Shown in pieces: positions 1 through 12,678 of a stretch of DNA of 64,000 nucleotides. Origin of the DNA: Sipunculus nudus (lineage: Eukaryota; Annelida; Sipuncula; Golfingiida; Sipunculidae). Within the stretch, counting starts at the first letter, position 1; each line of letters starts with the position of its first letter. Both the position numbers and the translations under genes were made by a program. The DNA lies in contig CM049316.1 of assembly GCA_026874595.1 (NCBI GenBank), positions 62,417,176 through 62,481,175 on the forward strand, in the 5' to 3' direction. The notes under the pieces are model-generated. The model saw nothing but the letters and a program-made list of their open reading frames with translations, was not told the origin of the DNA and searched no databases.

Positions 1-1000
1 TTCTGACAACAGTGTTTTTGTTATGAAGTAACGAGGTACTTATCACTGAGCCTTATCACTTAATAGGCTGATACAAAAGGGAGTCATATGTCACCAGTGT
101 CACTCACAATTACAGCCACACAGGGAGATGTACCAGCTGGAGTGGGATGGTTATATATACAAGAAAAATAGAGATGGTCTATAAAATAAGAAATTGTGAA
201 CATCCCTGACCTATGACCTTGGCCTTTTGCCCATATATCAACTGGATTCTTTCTGAATGATGGGTAACTACTAACCACTTAAATCTGGTGTAATTATTTG
301 GCAACCAATGAGTGAATAACTTTGACCTGCAACCTTTAACCTTCTGACCAGCTGACCCCAAAAATCAATAAGTTATTTATTCAAGCAAAAAGACCCATAA
401 ATATGAAGTTTGAGTCAAACTGAGTGATGCATAGATGTGGCATATGTGAAAGACTGAAGGTTTGGGTTGAACAGTTACACTTGAAATATGCTCACAAGCA
501 TTTAGAACAATTAAATATTGTGACCTTGACCTTTGACTTTTTGACCTCAACATCAATAGGCTTCTTCCCTTATTGGTAGGTAAGCCATATATGACAGATG
601 GAAGGTACAGATTGAAAAGTTTGCCTGAAAATGACTCCACGCAAGAAGTGGGTGCTGTGAACTTGACCTTTGACCTCAAAATCAACAGGTCTTTTCCCCT
701 GTTGGCAGAGAAGCGATATCAGTGCTGGAAGGTTTGGAATGAAAAGTCTAGCTTGAAATGTGTCCACAACCTTTTCAAAGAAGTGGATCCTGTGACCCTG
801 ACCTTTGACCTTGTGACCTCAAAATCTATAGGATTCTTCTCCAACTTAGTAGGTGAGCTATATGTGAAAAATCAAAGAATTGGGATGAAAGGGTTGGCTT
901 AAAATGCATCCACAGGCTTTTCAAAGAAGAGGCTCCTGTGACCTTGACCTTTGACCTAAAAAAAATTATGGTTCTTCCCCTGTTGGTAGGTGAGCTGTAT
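1..1000. repeat. Degenerate tandem repeat, ~120-140 bp period, built around TGACCTTTGACCT
   Basis: The words 'tgaccttgacctttgacct', 'ttcccctgttggtaggtgag' and 'ggaaggtttgggatgaaaag' recur in order about every 120-140 bases; the TGACC words fall near 205, 325, 521, 660, 797 and 940. Units are diverged, and the open frames crossing them are short and unrelated to each other, so I treat the block as non-coding. It is probably the core of one of the hairpin-tailed elements described elsewhere in this window and is cut by the window edge. Confidence 0.75.
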
Positions 1001-1024
1001 GTGAAAGATGGAAGGTTTGGGATG

Positions 1025-1290
1025 AAAATTTTGTCTCAATGAGTTATTTCTGGGGGGTGCAAACACACCCCATAACTTCGAGAATATAGGTCGCAGTGAC
1101 CTAATTTCAGGTTTGCAAGGAGATCTTTTTATAACCTCTAAGACTGCATAGGGTTCATGGCCCTAGCCCCTACGGTTAAGATTTGTGCCCTGCTAACGGA
1201 CGGCCGGCCGGCCGGACAGACGGAAGGACGACGGACAAAGACCCATCGCTATAGCCCAGCATGACTGAAAGTCAGCTGAGCTAAAAATGA
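1025..1290 (+). repeat. 3' end of hairpin-tailed repeat, family iv (copy 1)
   Basis: This segment matches the reverse complement of 13,268-13,500: one diverged core unit, then 'gatttgtgccctgctaacgg', a GGACGGAC-rich stretch (about 1,196-1,240) and a terminal hairpin at 1,253-1,282. The hairpin has arms AGCCCAGCATGACT and AGTCAGCTGAGCT around a GAA loop. It ends in an A run. The join to the TGACCT repeat upstream is not sharp. Confidence 0.7.
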
Positions 1291-1757
1291 AAACTTTAAT
1301 TTGTTTTCTGACCAATGACATAAACCTTATATGCAACATATAACACTAGGAACATATGTCAAATGTCAGAGGTTGTTACAATCATTCAAGAATATGAAAT
1401 ACCAAATAAATATATAAGGACATATGATGAAATCTGACCGTGTATCACACCTACCTGTGTCAGGTGTAACAGAACAGCCCTATTAATGAATTATATAAAT
1501 ACTTCTTAGTACATCTTTGGTCTGGATAAGATTTGAGCGAACATAGAAATAAAAATTTCTTTATGACTAGATCGTTTATTAAAGATACAAGGATGACAAT
1601 ACTTTCAATCTAAACTGAACACTTATTATGACCATTATATCTGCTTAACTTAGAAAACACATGAACAAAAACTTTTCCACAGAACTGTTTCTCTTATTGA
1701 TCACATGGTTATGCAAATGTCTTTGGTAATGTTACATTGATCCATTCAAAGAAATCA
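1291..1757. other. AT-rich intergenic sequence, nothing recognised
   Basis: I see no reading frame of useful length, no RNA gene and no clear repeat border here. Confidence 0.5.
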
Positions 1758-1760
1758 TTA

Positions 1761-2048
1761 GGCAAAAAAAATTATGATTCTAAGCTCCTTTTTTTCAAAA
1801 ATCAGTGCAGGTTGGTGATCTTTTTACCTTTTTTTGTATGTTTCAATAAAAATGTCAAATGATCAAGGAAAGCATACTTATAACAGAAATTTTTTTTGCT
1901 AAACAGGTAAAAGCACTACATAGCAAAGGAAATATTATTAAAATTGTATTATTTTATCTTCTTGAAAGATGAAAATCAAAATAAAAATTTTTGATGCAGG
2001 GGTTTAAAATTGACGGGGGCCGTGCCTGAGAACTATATCTTTTTTTCC
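1761..2048 (+). mobile_element. TTA-flanked MITE (copy 1, diverged)
   Basis: It begins GGCAAAAAAAATTATGATTC and ends with 'gtgcctgagaac' plus a T run. Those ends are the diverged inverted termini seen in better copies at 7,651, 40,175 and 56,775. The left flank is TTA; the right flank reads TAA. Three-base TTA/TWA target duplications are typical of PIF/Harbinger elements, so I infer a non-autonomous Harbinger-like MITE. No coding capacity. Confidence 0.65.
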
Positions 2049-2063
2049 TAATGTGTTATAATA

Positions 2064-4882
2064 AACTAGATGTGTCAGTACGACACGAATGCCCCCGCCT
2101 GGGGCAAATTAGAAACATTTGTAAAATTTTGAAAAATTTTTTAAGTTCAGGAGGTGTCGTATGGTCAAAAGTAGGTCAACAAGAGCAAAATGCAAACTCG
2201 ATCTGTAACAGGTCATTATCAAGCAACACATCAAAAATCATGCCAGTATATGCAGGCATTATGAAAAAAAGTCCATACATGTGCATTTTCCATAAAAATT
2301 TCTGTCTTTCATGAAATTTTCTATGTTTAGGAGACGTAAAACAATCAAAAGTAGGTCAACCGGGACGAAACGCGAACTCAATCTGTAACTGTCATTATCT
2401 GCCAAAACATAAAAAATCAGGGTGGTATCTGCAGGCATTGAGGAAAAAAAGTCAGTACATATGCATTTGTTATGAAAATTTCTATTTTTCATGAAACTTT
2501 CTATGTTCAGGAGCAGTCAAATGGTCAAAAGTAGGTCAACTGGGACAAAACAAGAACTCAATCTGTAACTGGTCATTATCTCCCTACACACCAAAAATCA
2601 GGCCCGAATCTGCAGGCACTGCGAAAAAAAGTCCATACATGTGCACTTTTTCTAGAAATTTTCTATGTTAAAGCACCGTCAAAAGGTCAAAAGTAGGTCA
2701 ACTCGGAAAAAACGTGAACTCAATCTGTAACTGGCCATTATCTGCCCACACATAAAAAATCAGGCCAATATCTGCAGGTATTGCGAAGAAAAGTCTGTAC
2801 AAGTGTATTTTTCATGAAAATTTATATTTTACATGAAATTTTCTATGTTCAGGAGCCGTAAAATAGTCAAAAGTAGGTCAACTGCGACGAAAAGCGAACT
2901 CGATCTGTAACTGGTCAATATCTGCTAACACAACAAAAATCAGGCCAGTATCTGCAGGCATTGTGAAAAAAAGTCAGTACATGTGTATTTGTCATGAAAT
3001 TTCATATTTTTCATAAAATTTTCTATGTTCAGGAGCCGTAAAACGGTCAAAAGTAGGTCAACCGGGACGAAACGCGAACTTGATCTGTAACTGGTCATTA
3101 TCTCCCTACACACCAAAAATCAGGCCCGAATCTGCAGGCACTGCGAAAAAAGTCCATACATGTGCACTTTTTTATGAAATTTTCTATGTTAGAGCACCGT
3201 CAAAAGGAGGTCAACTCGGAAAAAACGTGAACTCAATCTGTAACTGGCCATTAACTGCCCACACATAAAAAATCAGGCCAATATCTGCAGGTATTGCGAA
3301 GAAAAGTCCGTACATGTGTATTTGTCATGAAAATTTCTATTTTTTATGAAATTTTCCAAGTTTAGGAGCCGAAAACGGTCAAAAGTAGGTCAACCGGGAC
3401 GAAACGCAAACTCGATCTGTATCGGGTCTATATCTGTCCACACACCAAAAATCAGGCCAATATCTGCAGGCATTGCGAAAAAAAGCCCGTACAACTGTTT
3501 GATTTCGGAATGACAGAAGGATGGAAGGACGGAATGACGGACATGGGTAAAACTACTGTAGATTCAGAAATATTAGTTGGGATTTTATTTTCGTGGTTTT
3601 CGTGGATCAAGATAATCCACGAATTCATGATTCCAACGATAAAAAAATCACACGGTCAGAGGATATACGGTATCTCAACGGCAGCTGGTGGTCGACTTTA
3701 TATCTATAATTGTTACCTCTGGCTGAATTTTCAAAAAAGATACAAAAATTGTTTATTACTTTTTTACGATTGTTTTTGATACAATCATTAAATGCACTGA
3801 ATTGCTTTTCGTAAATTACTATAAAAATACGGGATTTATAAATATTCTTTTGTCAATTAAATTATTTCCCCTAATATCGTACGAACACGGCCCCCTGATA
3901 TCTTTACAATAAAACAATATCAAAGTATAATTTAAACTGAAAACGTATTTTCCTCTTATCAGCATTTCGGATGAAAAATTCAAGAACAATACCACATTTC
4001 TGTCGAGTCAAGAACGGTACACAAGTTCCAATGTTCGTAACCATAGCTACCGAGGCACGGCTTTTTCGGAACCGGCCTTTTCAACCTTCTTTCAATAGAT
4101 ATTAAACGAGACTTACGCTACCTATTGACCTAAAAGACAAGGGCCGTGTAAACTCATTTGCATTACCGCGATTACCGCGGGACGCGAAAGAGCACTTATT
4201 CCGAATAAGGCGGTACTTTTTCCGAATATTGCCGATGGTGGTACATATATATGTAAGCGTAAGTAAGCGCCACCGAATAATATTAGGCAAATTATTTCTT
4301 TATAATCTCCAAATATAGCTGACATGATGAATGACGAACGAACCGTGTCTCGTCTCACCGCCCCGTCAGGGATTTACAGGCGCCACTTGTGACTACCGCC
4401 TAGATAAAAAAAAGTTAAAAAACCTTCATGTGGACGGTCCCGTTTATTTTTTTCCTCCGGTCAAGTGATGATTTACGTTTTCTGTTAACGTGGTGTGATC
4501 GGGTGTTATAACTGATAGCCGATGTATCGGGTGTTACAACTAACAGCCGATGTATCGCCCGGCACGTGTCGGTCACGGCTGATTAATTCTTTGTTAGGCT
4601 CGGGTCGGGCGGAGCATGTTTGTTCAACACTGACCTGATTGACCGCGGTACAGGCGCACCGTGCGATAAGCATCTGAGCCAAACCACCTATCTACATCGG
4701 GCTCGTCTTCCTTGCGCACATGGAGGTATTAATAACCATAATTTTCTAAAGTTTTCTTTGTCTTTCCACGAATTCAAATACCCCACGATATGCGTTTTGT
4801 ACAAAAACCACGAAATTTTAAGCCCACGATATTATCTGAATCTACAGTATATGCCCCGGCCACTTTGTGGCAGGGGCATAAA
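2064..4882 (+). repeat. Hairpin-tailed tandem-core element, family i (copy 1), interrupted
   Basis: The head contains ATGCCCCCGCC (2,089-2,099). About eight ~160-180-bp core units follow, each marked by 'aaaagtaggtcaac' (near 2,170, 2,350, 2,530, 2,690, 2,870, 3,050, 3,205 and 3,385). Next come a GGAAGGACGG-rich stretch at about 3,510-3,545 and a terminal hairpin at 4,849-4,880 (TATGCCCCGGCCAC, loop TTT, GTGGCAGGGGCATA). The tail is split from the cores by the TA-flanked insertion at 3,556-4,847. The intact sister copy is at 19,595-20,964. Confidence 0.85.
3556..4847. mobile_element. TA-flanked inverted-terminal element (1,292 bp) inside family i copy 1
   Basis: The termini are CTGTAGATTCAG and CTGAATCTACAG, each followed inward by repeated TTCGTGG words (about 3,590-3,625 and 4,770-4,825). 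TA lies on both sides (3,554-3,555 and 4,848-4,849). The sister repeat at 20,921-20,940 reads straight through as 'aaaactatatgccccggc', which is the empty site with a single TA. This supports cut-and-paste insertion of the Tc1/mariner target type. No transposase is visible, so it is non-autonomous. A 31-bp direct repeat sits near 4,497-4,558. Confidence 0.85.
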
Positions 4883-4885
4883 AAA

Positions 4886-6779
4886 TCCCTGCATTCATTT
4901 AAAAAGGTATCACTGAAAATGGATAATAGGTTTGTGCTTTTCATATGCACCATTTCAAGTTGAGTAGTAGCACAATTTTGCAAATTGGCAAAAGTTTATG
5001 TATTTTATTTCAACTAACCAACCCCCCCCCCCCCCCACCCTCCACCCTCCATTTGAAATAGTCTTCCTCTCATCCTGCAAAGTTTGGTCTAAGTTTCTTT
5101 AGAATAATTGATTCCAATGGTGTGGCCTTTAGAAAATACTATTCCTTGAAAATTATTTCAAGATGCATTCATCTGCAAAGTACTTCATGAGGTAATCATT
5201 TAACAAGCCTGTATCAACATGTTCTATACACAAAAACTGATGACGGTTACACAATATCCTTGATGAAACATGAAATTTTCTATACCCTGAAACCTTCAAT
5301 GAAAGAAACTTATCACCAAACACCTACATACATGCAATTTAACCAGACAAAACTGCTGAAAAAATAATGTTTCAATCCAAAAAAGGGAAAAATGTCATGG
5401 GCTAAACTGTAAAAATCACTATAATTTCTTTTAAATAAATATTCACCAGATTTTTTAAATATTTAGATTTATGAACCCTCCTACCACATATTTCCTTAAA
5501 ACTGAGAAAAAGGAAAAAATATTTTCGATCACCTACTTTCAAATTAACTGCACTGAGAACATGTTTATTGGATGAAACACAATGCAATGGTGAGTCCAGG
5601 GCAATATACCAGAAATTTATAAAAACATCTTATATTTTAGGTTGGTTCCTTGCTCCATTCTGTCAGGAAATTTATATTTTCACATGAATCCACTAAATCA
5701 CCAGGGTACAAGGCTGAAGCAATATATATTTGTGTATTCCTGATATACCCAGTAGCTTTGGGGTATCATTTCTGAGCTGCCACTGTATATGCTTAATTGA
5801 TGACTTTGATGCACAGTAATTAAACTTAGAATTATCTGACAGTTCAAACATTCACTGCCCGTCCCCCTCCTATGCTCAGCTGTTCGACAAAAATGTTCAT
5901 AAATCAAAAGGTTTAAAAATTCTTTAGTGATACACATGTAGTAATTATCTTGAGGTAGTGTGACTGGCAAGAGAGCGTATTCTGAATCAAGAACTTGCTC
6001 ATAATTATATATAAGCAATATACACTTTCAAGATAAATTTTCCCTTTTGATTTTGAATGAACAATATTTATAACTGATACAAATTAATCATCAATGCAAT
6101 ATCTGTTAGTATAACATCATAAGACCTCTGGTAATTACTTCAATACTTTTGCAGACCAAGCCTCTACTCAAATCAAATCTGGTTTATTATGAACATAACG
6201 GTTTAGTAAGGCAGCTAATCATCGGGGACCTTGTTAATACCCAATCAGACCTCAAGACTTAAGTAACAAAGTTTTATCCATCAGGTATTAAATTTTGTAT
6301 CTGCGTAGAACACAATGTGACACTTATCAGAGGCACCTTTGGGTTGAAATATAAAGTAAATTACTGTGAGAGAACAGAAAATTCAGTTCTGATGAGTGAC
6401 ACTTAGTGAGCTTGAAAATTTTTTATCAATTCAACTTATTTCATATTAGCCTGTAAACTTCAAATTTAATTTTTTTCTCAAGTAAATTCCATTCTATTTC
6501 AAACTTTTCCCCTGAATTTAAAATCAATTCTGAATATATCTAAGGTCTCCGAATTTATAAAAGCCTTGGGTTAAAGATGAGAGACCTAATACACAAGCCA
6601 TAACAAGCCCTCACACGAAGAAAATAACCAGAACGATATACATTTACTTGTATACCACACATTCAACATCACTCATATACAAATTTTGGACTTGAGTACT
6701 CGGTAAGTATTACCCTGACTCAAGTACTCGAGTACTCCTTTCAGCCCTAGCTTGTATTGAACATCACATCAGTCAAAGC
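4886..6779. other. AT-rich intergenic sequence downstream of MPPE1
   Basis: It contains a long poly-C run with CCACCCTCCA near 5,023-5,050 and a small imperfect palindrome of AGTACTC words near 6,695-6,737. Open frames are short and show no recognised domain or splice logic. Confidence 0.5.
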
Positions 6780-6785
6780 TTTATT
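6780..6785 (-). terminator. Candidate poly(A) signal AATAAA for MPPE1
   Basis: This is the first AATAAA on the minus strand after the MPPE1 stop codon, about 655 bases downstream. It is a position-based guess; no cleavage site can be seen. Confidence 0.35.
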
Positions 6786-7439
6786 GTAAGTCCCTTTGAC
6801 TTTGACAGAACCAGGTTTTACTGTTTAAGACAGAGGCTTAATCGCTAGTACATGCATTAGACGAGAGACCATTTTTGGTACAAGTGACACAGCAACAATG
6901 AATATATAAAATCAATAACATACTACTACATATATATCAACATTCAGATCACATTAACATATAATTGCATACTATCTGCTGCATACACTAAAGGGCTGGC
7001 TTTTCAGATGTTATTATTATTTGTTGCGAAAAAGTGATTATAATCAATAAATTTTGTTATGACAAGATTGTCTATAATGACTACAGAATTTATCAATAAA
7101 AGGCAGTCTCATGCTTAAACTTCACTCAATTTGCAAAGAAATACCAAAACAGACTCCCACAACTTTTCCTGAGATGTTTTCTGGGTGGCCCCACATAAAT
7201 GATAATCTTAAACATGTATTTTATCTATTTTGGTGTATGACAGAGCCATTATTAACCATATCTATATTTGTCAGACACATCAATATCCAAGTTTGTTCAT
7301 GACAGAGCCATCGGTAATCATTTCAGATTTGGGGCACTGGTCAATATATTAATATATTATGCCAGCCTTAATGAGCAATGAATTATCCTGCCTCCTAAGA
7401 TTGCACAATTTGTTAATTGCCTCCTAAAATATGCCTGTA

Positions 7440-7607
7440 TCAATGTAGTTTAGATGAGTAAGACCTTGGAGTCCTGGCCAGAAGCCGTCTTGGGAAGATA
7501 AGCCATAAGACAGCCAGGGTCCCACCAACAATGTATGTCCATATCACTGTGTTCTCATTGGGCATGTAGCACTTTTTGATAATGTGGTCATCTGGACTTA
7601 TCACACC
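7440..7607 (-). CDS. MPPE1: MPPE1 coding exon 8 with stop
   Basis: 168 nt encoding [18 protein letters not shown], a hydrophobic helix ([18 protein letters not shown]) and a basic tail, then TGA at 7,442-7,440. The vertebrate counterpart is GSITPTDYTLSKCYLP followed by the C-terminal membrane span. Acceptor GATTGCAG|GG. Confidence 0.93.
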   Translation of the reverse strand, partial: GVISPDDHIIKKCYMPNENTVIWTYIVGGTLAVLWLIFPRRLLARTPRSYSSKLH

Positions 7608-9366
7608 CTGCAATCATTAAACACTGGTTTATAAAAAGGTTAACATATTAGGCAAAAAAAATAAAAGGTATGGTTCCGCCCACGTCAATTTTAACCCCCA
7701 CATCAATTTAACCCCCCGCATCAAAAATTTTTATTTTGATTTTTATCTTTCAAGAAGATAAATAATACAATTTATGTTGAGCTTTTACCTGTTTAGCAAA
7801 AAAATTTGCTACTTTCATGCTTTTACCTAATCATATGACATTTTATATTGAAACATGCCAAAAAAGGTAAAAAATAAAATACCACCTGCCTGCACTGATT
7901 TCTAAAAAAATTTCCTGAGAACCATACCTTTATTTTTTTTGCCTTATTTGTTAATTATTTCACAACTATTGACTAGTTTAATTCCAAAAAAAGTAGATGG
8001 ACCTGCATATGATACCTGGGTGAAATCAACCTCTGGATAAAACTGGCATAGTTTCTGATGCTAGTAGATGGCACTGCAAAGAAAATTTCTAAAGGTATCA
8101 GGGAGTACATTGAATATTATCCCCTTAGGACAAACTTGGCATCATTCAAGACCAAAAATGGCATCTATGAGGAGTAGCCACAGAGTCCCAACACATTCAA
8201 TTATAATATAGCTTAACATAGAATTTGATAACTTTCTCAATTTGTATTATAATTTTAACAAAATATCTTCAGGTTACACAAATAAAGCTGGCTTAACAAA
8301 TATACAAGTGACCATTAGCTCCCATAGGCCAAAGCATATATACACTACCCATGAAGTGGTTATACACTGCAGTCATCCTAGGTCTTATTTTGATTTTAAT
8401 TGCTGCATTGTATAGCAAGGTTCTCTGGGTCTGAACACCAGGGTGGGCACAGAGCAAAGAATCATAGTCAGACCAATGAGTGTTGTATTACATTGTGCAT
8501 CCAGCTCCAAATATTAAATTATGAAACCTGCTCTAAATGGCCTGATTGCACCAACCCCCCCCCCCCCCTTGTTTGTCTGATTCTTGACTCTGTGGCAGAA
8601 GCTGTAAAATCAGAGTTTGATCCAGACTTATTAGAGCGGGTGTCACATGTTTAAAATTTTTCAGTCAGCTGAACTAAAAAAGGCCCATGTAGCACAACAT
8701 CCCAATCCAATTATGACAGTCACAAACAAATCAGTCACATGCCGAAAATAGCCACATTTGACAGCAGCTGAATGCATGACGAAAAGTAAATATGTTGGAA
8801 ATCCAAGGCATCTAATTTGACTATTCATGTTTGGACACATTTGATCATTCAGATCATATCATGAAAGAGAGTTCAAATGGTAAACATACAAAACAAAAAT
8901 AAATCTTTTTCACAGAAGCAGAAATGTGTTTAAAATATAAGAACTGAAAGACAAATTGCCATCAATTCAACAGTTGTTTGAAATTAATATTAGACCACAT
9001 ACAGTTTGTATCATTTCATTCTTGTTAAAAATAAAATATTAAATTTTGTGAGAAAAAGGTAATTAAAGCTCAGTTTTATGCAAGATGAAAAAAGACCCCA
9101 TTAAGGACACTTTTTGGATATACAAATATATATACATGTAATACTAAAGTATCACTAGGAATTTAACGAATTTCATCAAAATATAAACCATTACAAAGTG
9201 TAAGATATGATGATTAAAAAAATATTTAAGGGCACCTTTACATTGATTTCAACAGACCATAGGGCAATATGAAAAAAAAACACAAAAAAATACTTTTTGG
9301 ATATTGTCTTGTTGTTCAATATTAAACTTGTGGCTTGATTTTAATGTGTGCTCAAATAATCTTCTT

Positions 9367-9453
<87 letters not shown>

Positions 9454-12400
9454 TAAATTATCATTTCAAATTAAAAAAAAATTGAAAACATAAACCATAA
9501 AAAAAGAGTATTATATGAGAATTTTAAAAATATTCAAGGGCACCTTAATACTGATTTCAAGACTATAGGCTTAATATCAAAGTAAGCAGTTTTGCCCAGG
9601 GATGCTCCCTTCACACTTTGTTGATGATGTCAAAATTGCAAGGACATTAACCCTTAAAACTGCCCCCCTTATTCACCCGAAAGTGAACTCAGATGCACCA
9701 TAATCAAATACCATGTAAAAGTAATGTTCACGCCACCCCATTCATAGTCATACTAGAGTGAACCATTATAACAGGCCACAGACTTCTGTATTCTTTCTAC
9801 CTTGACCATACTGCACCCCATTTCATTTTCTTGGAAATGTAATTTATCCATGACTGGTGACCCATTCTTACATGTGAATACATAAAGGTCCACAGGTAAC
9901 CCTGTGCCCATTGACCATGAAGTGGGACATTTGTCACTTGACACTAATGGTATGTCTTCTGTATTTTAAATTAGATGAGGCTGAAGAGATGTTCCTGATT
10001 TTATTTACTCTATACTCTCACATTCCTTAATGAAACAAGGTTGTGCAAATGAAAACAAGAGCACTGCAAAGGCGCATTATAAAGCTCATTGCATGTCTTT
10101 TGACCTCTATAGACCTCATTTAATATGAGTTGGTTCTGCCAAGAAGATAATTCAGGTCAGAAAATCTATTGGAAAATAGTTTTAATAAGTTCCAAGAAAA
10201 TGCCTTCAGTTTCTTCTTTCTGGTCATCAAGATGTTTGGTGATATCTGACCTCGTTAAATATTGAGGATTTTGCCAGTAACCAAACCTAGGTGAGATAAT
10301 CTATTGGTAATTAGTTATGGCGAGTTTTTAGAAAATTTCTGTTATGCCCAGGTATTGTGATATGTTATTGTGGGGACATTAGAAGTTAATGGATGGACAG
10401 ACAGATGGACCAATGGTATACCCATAATATGTCCCATCACAGATGGGTGTATAAAAGTAAATTGGCAAAAACTATTATGTATTAGCATGTTTAAATCTTG
10501 TTAGGGTTATTCCAGTGGCTTGTAGATGACACTTTCTCCTATATGAAGATAAAGTGTTATTCTACAGACTTTTGGACTGCAGAATTTTATTATACTTAGT
10601 GCTGTGAATAAAACAGATGTCATAATAAGACAGAGAAAATCTCTCGATTTATTGTCATTATTCACCCTATTACCTTTGAGGAACTGGTTCTGACTGAATA
10701 AAAATCAACCCACTAGCTTTCTAGATATTTTTTTTCAGGGACAAATTTTTTTACATATACATAAGAATGTGGGGTATATGCAAGTCTTTTTATTCAGAAA
10801 TCTGCTACACAATAATGATAAAGCAAATGAACAAGTTCTATTGTTACCTGTTCCCTGCTTTTTTTCACAAATCATGTATATTCATGTCTTGGGCAGGTAA
10901 TTTTGTATTTACCGATGCACACTACCAATGCTGATTCTCACATCTGGTACATATGGAGCAAAATTTCTTTCTAAAAGTGTCTAATATTTCTACTTCTTAT
11001 TTGTTTATTAATCATCTGCATTATTGGTGATATTTTAAGGTCTGAAATGAATTCATAGGACATGGTGACTAGTAACTTAACAAATTACTGAAAGACTTCA
11101 ATGCATATCAAAAGACAACATATTAAGAAATGTAAAGGCAAGTACAGTAAAACCCAGCCTAATGAGTAATGACTGCCTCAGTTTAGGGACCTCAAAACAA
11201 CAACAAAACGGATCCAGATTCTTTTTTTGGTTCTTTAAAAGAGGTCTCCATGCCAGTTGTAATTTTTAGCTTTAACCATTTATGTTCAACACTAGAAATA
11301 TATAATCATAATATATGATGATAATGAATGAACAGATTGTGGTATACAACAAGTGACCCATGGGTCATGATGCTCAGCTGACTAGGAATACATTCACAAA
11401 AAGAATTTTATCATCTGAATGCAAAATTAAAAAGGAATTGTAGCGTTAGCAGATTCAAATATTTCAAAGTGATTATTATATATACATAACTTACCAGTAA
11501 AAAGCTAGGGTTGACTTTATTTCTCCAGCTAAATGAAGGCACTGTCCACTCAGGGGTCCCGTCAGGGTGGCGGCGATAACAGAAGTGATGTGTGTGTCCT
11601 GTAAGAATCAGACGTGGCTTCAACCTCTCAAACAACTGAAAAATATTTACAGAAACTTAAATGGTGTTTATTCTATAAGATAATAAATACACTGATGATG
11701 TATACATGAGCACCACAAAATGTAATACACCTCTCATGTTTTGTGACCTCTGACCTCATTAAATATGCTTAAATTTGGGTGAGAATTGAATTCAGGTAAG
11801 ACATTATTTGGCATTTTTACCTTTCCTTTTTTATGAAAGGTCTTAGTACAGGTTTGCCTTACTGCAGAAAATTTGCCTTTCCACAAAATATGCATGGTAA
11901 TATCATATCTAACTTTCAGTCACACCTGGCTCAGTGTAAACCTGAATCTGCCATCCTACATGCACACCAGCATGCAAAAAGGTAAAACTGTAATATCAGA
12001 AACACAAATGTGCAGTGAACAAATCCAGGAAAATTTAGGACATGAGGACCTAAATCCAGGAGAGTAAAAGAATTATGGACAATATTTTAAAGGAAAATAT
12101 ACAGGGGGAAAGGCTGTTTTACAACCTCTGTAACACATATATTAACATACATGTCGAGGGAAGAATAAGAATCTGGGAAGATCCAGAATCCTCCCGGGAA
12201 AAATTAGAATTATGATTTTTCCCGGGGAAAAATGAGAATCTTGAGATGGTATGAAGGGAATCCCATTCTTCCAAGGAAGAATCAGAATTCTCATTCTTCC
12301 TGGGACAAATGAGAATTCCAGTCTCTCCTGGGAAAATTGAGAATTCTCAATTTTCCTGGGAGAGATTGGAATTCAGTTTTGAAATTCAGAACTGGGAAAT

Positions 12401-12618
12401 ATGAGAATTCTCATTCTTCCTGGGAAGAATGGGAATTATTGATGCCAACTTTACTCTTTTAATTTTTTTCATATACTTATTTCTCTTTTTCATGAAGAAA
12501 CTTTACTAATCTTTCTTTCACATTAATTCTGAACTGTTCAAGTGTTAAAAAAAAAAATAAATAGTACTCTCACAGAAAATAGAAATATGTGAATAAAATA
12601 TGAATCTGACAAAAAGTG

Positions 12619-12678
<60 letters not shown>

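Noticed and set aside
573-902. 109-codon frame on the plus strand
   Set aside because: It runs over three diverged TGACCT repeat units; the NLTFDL and TLTFDL words are repeat translations.
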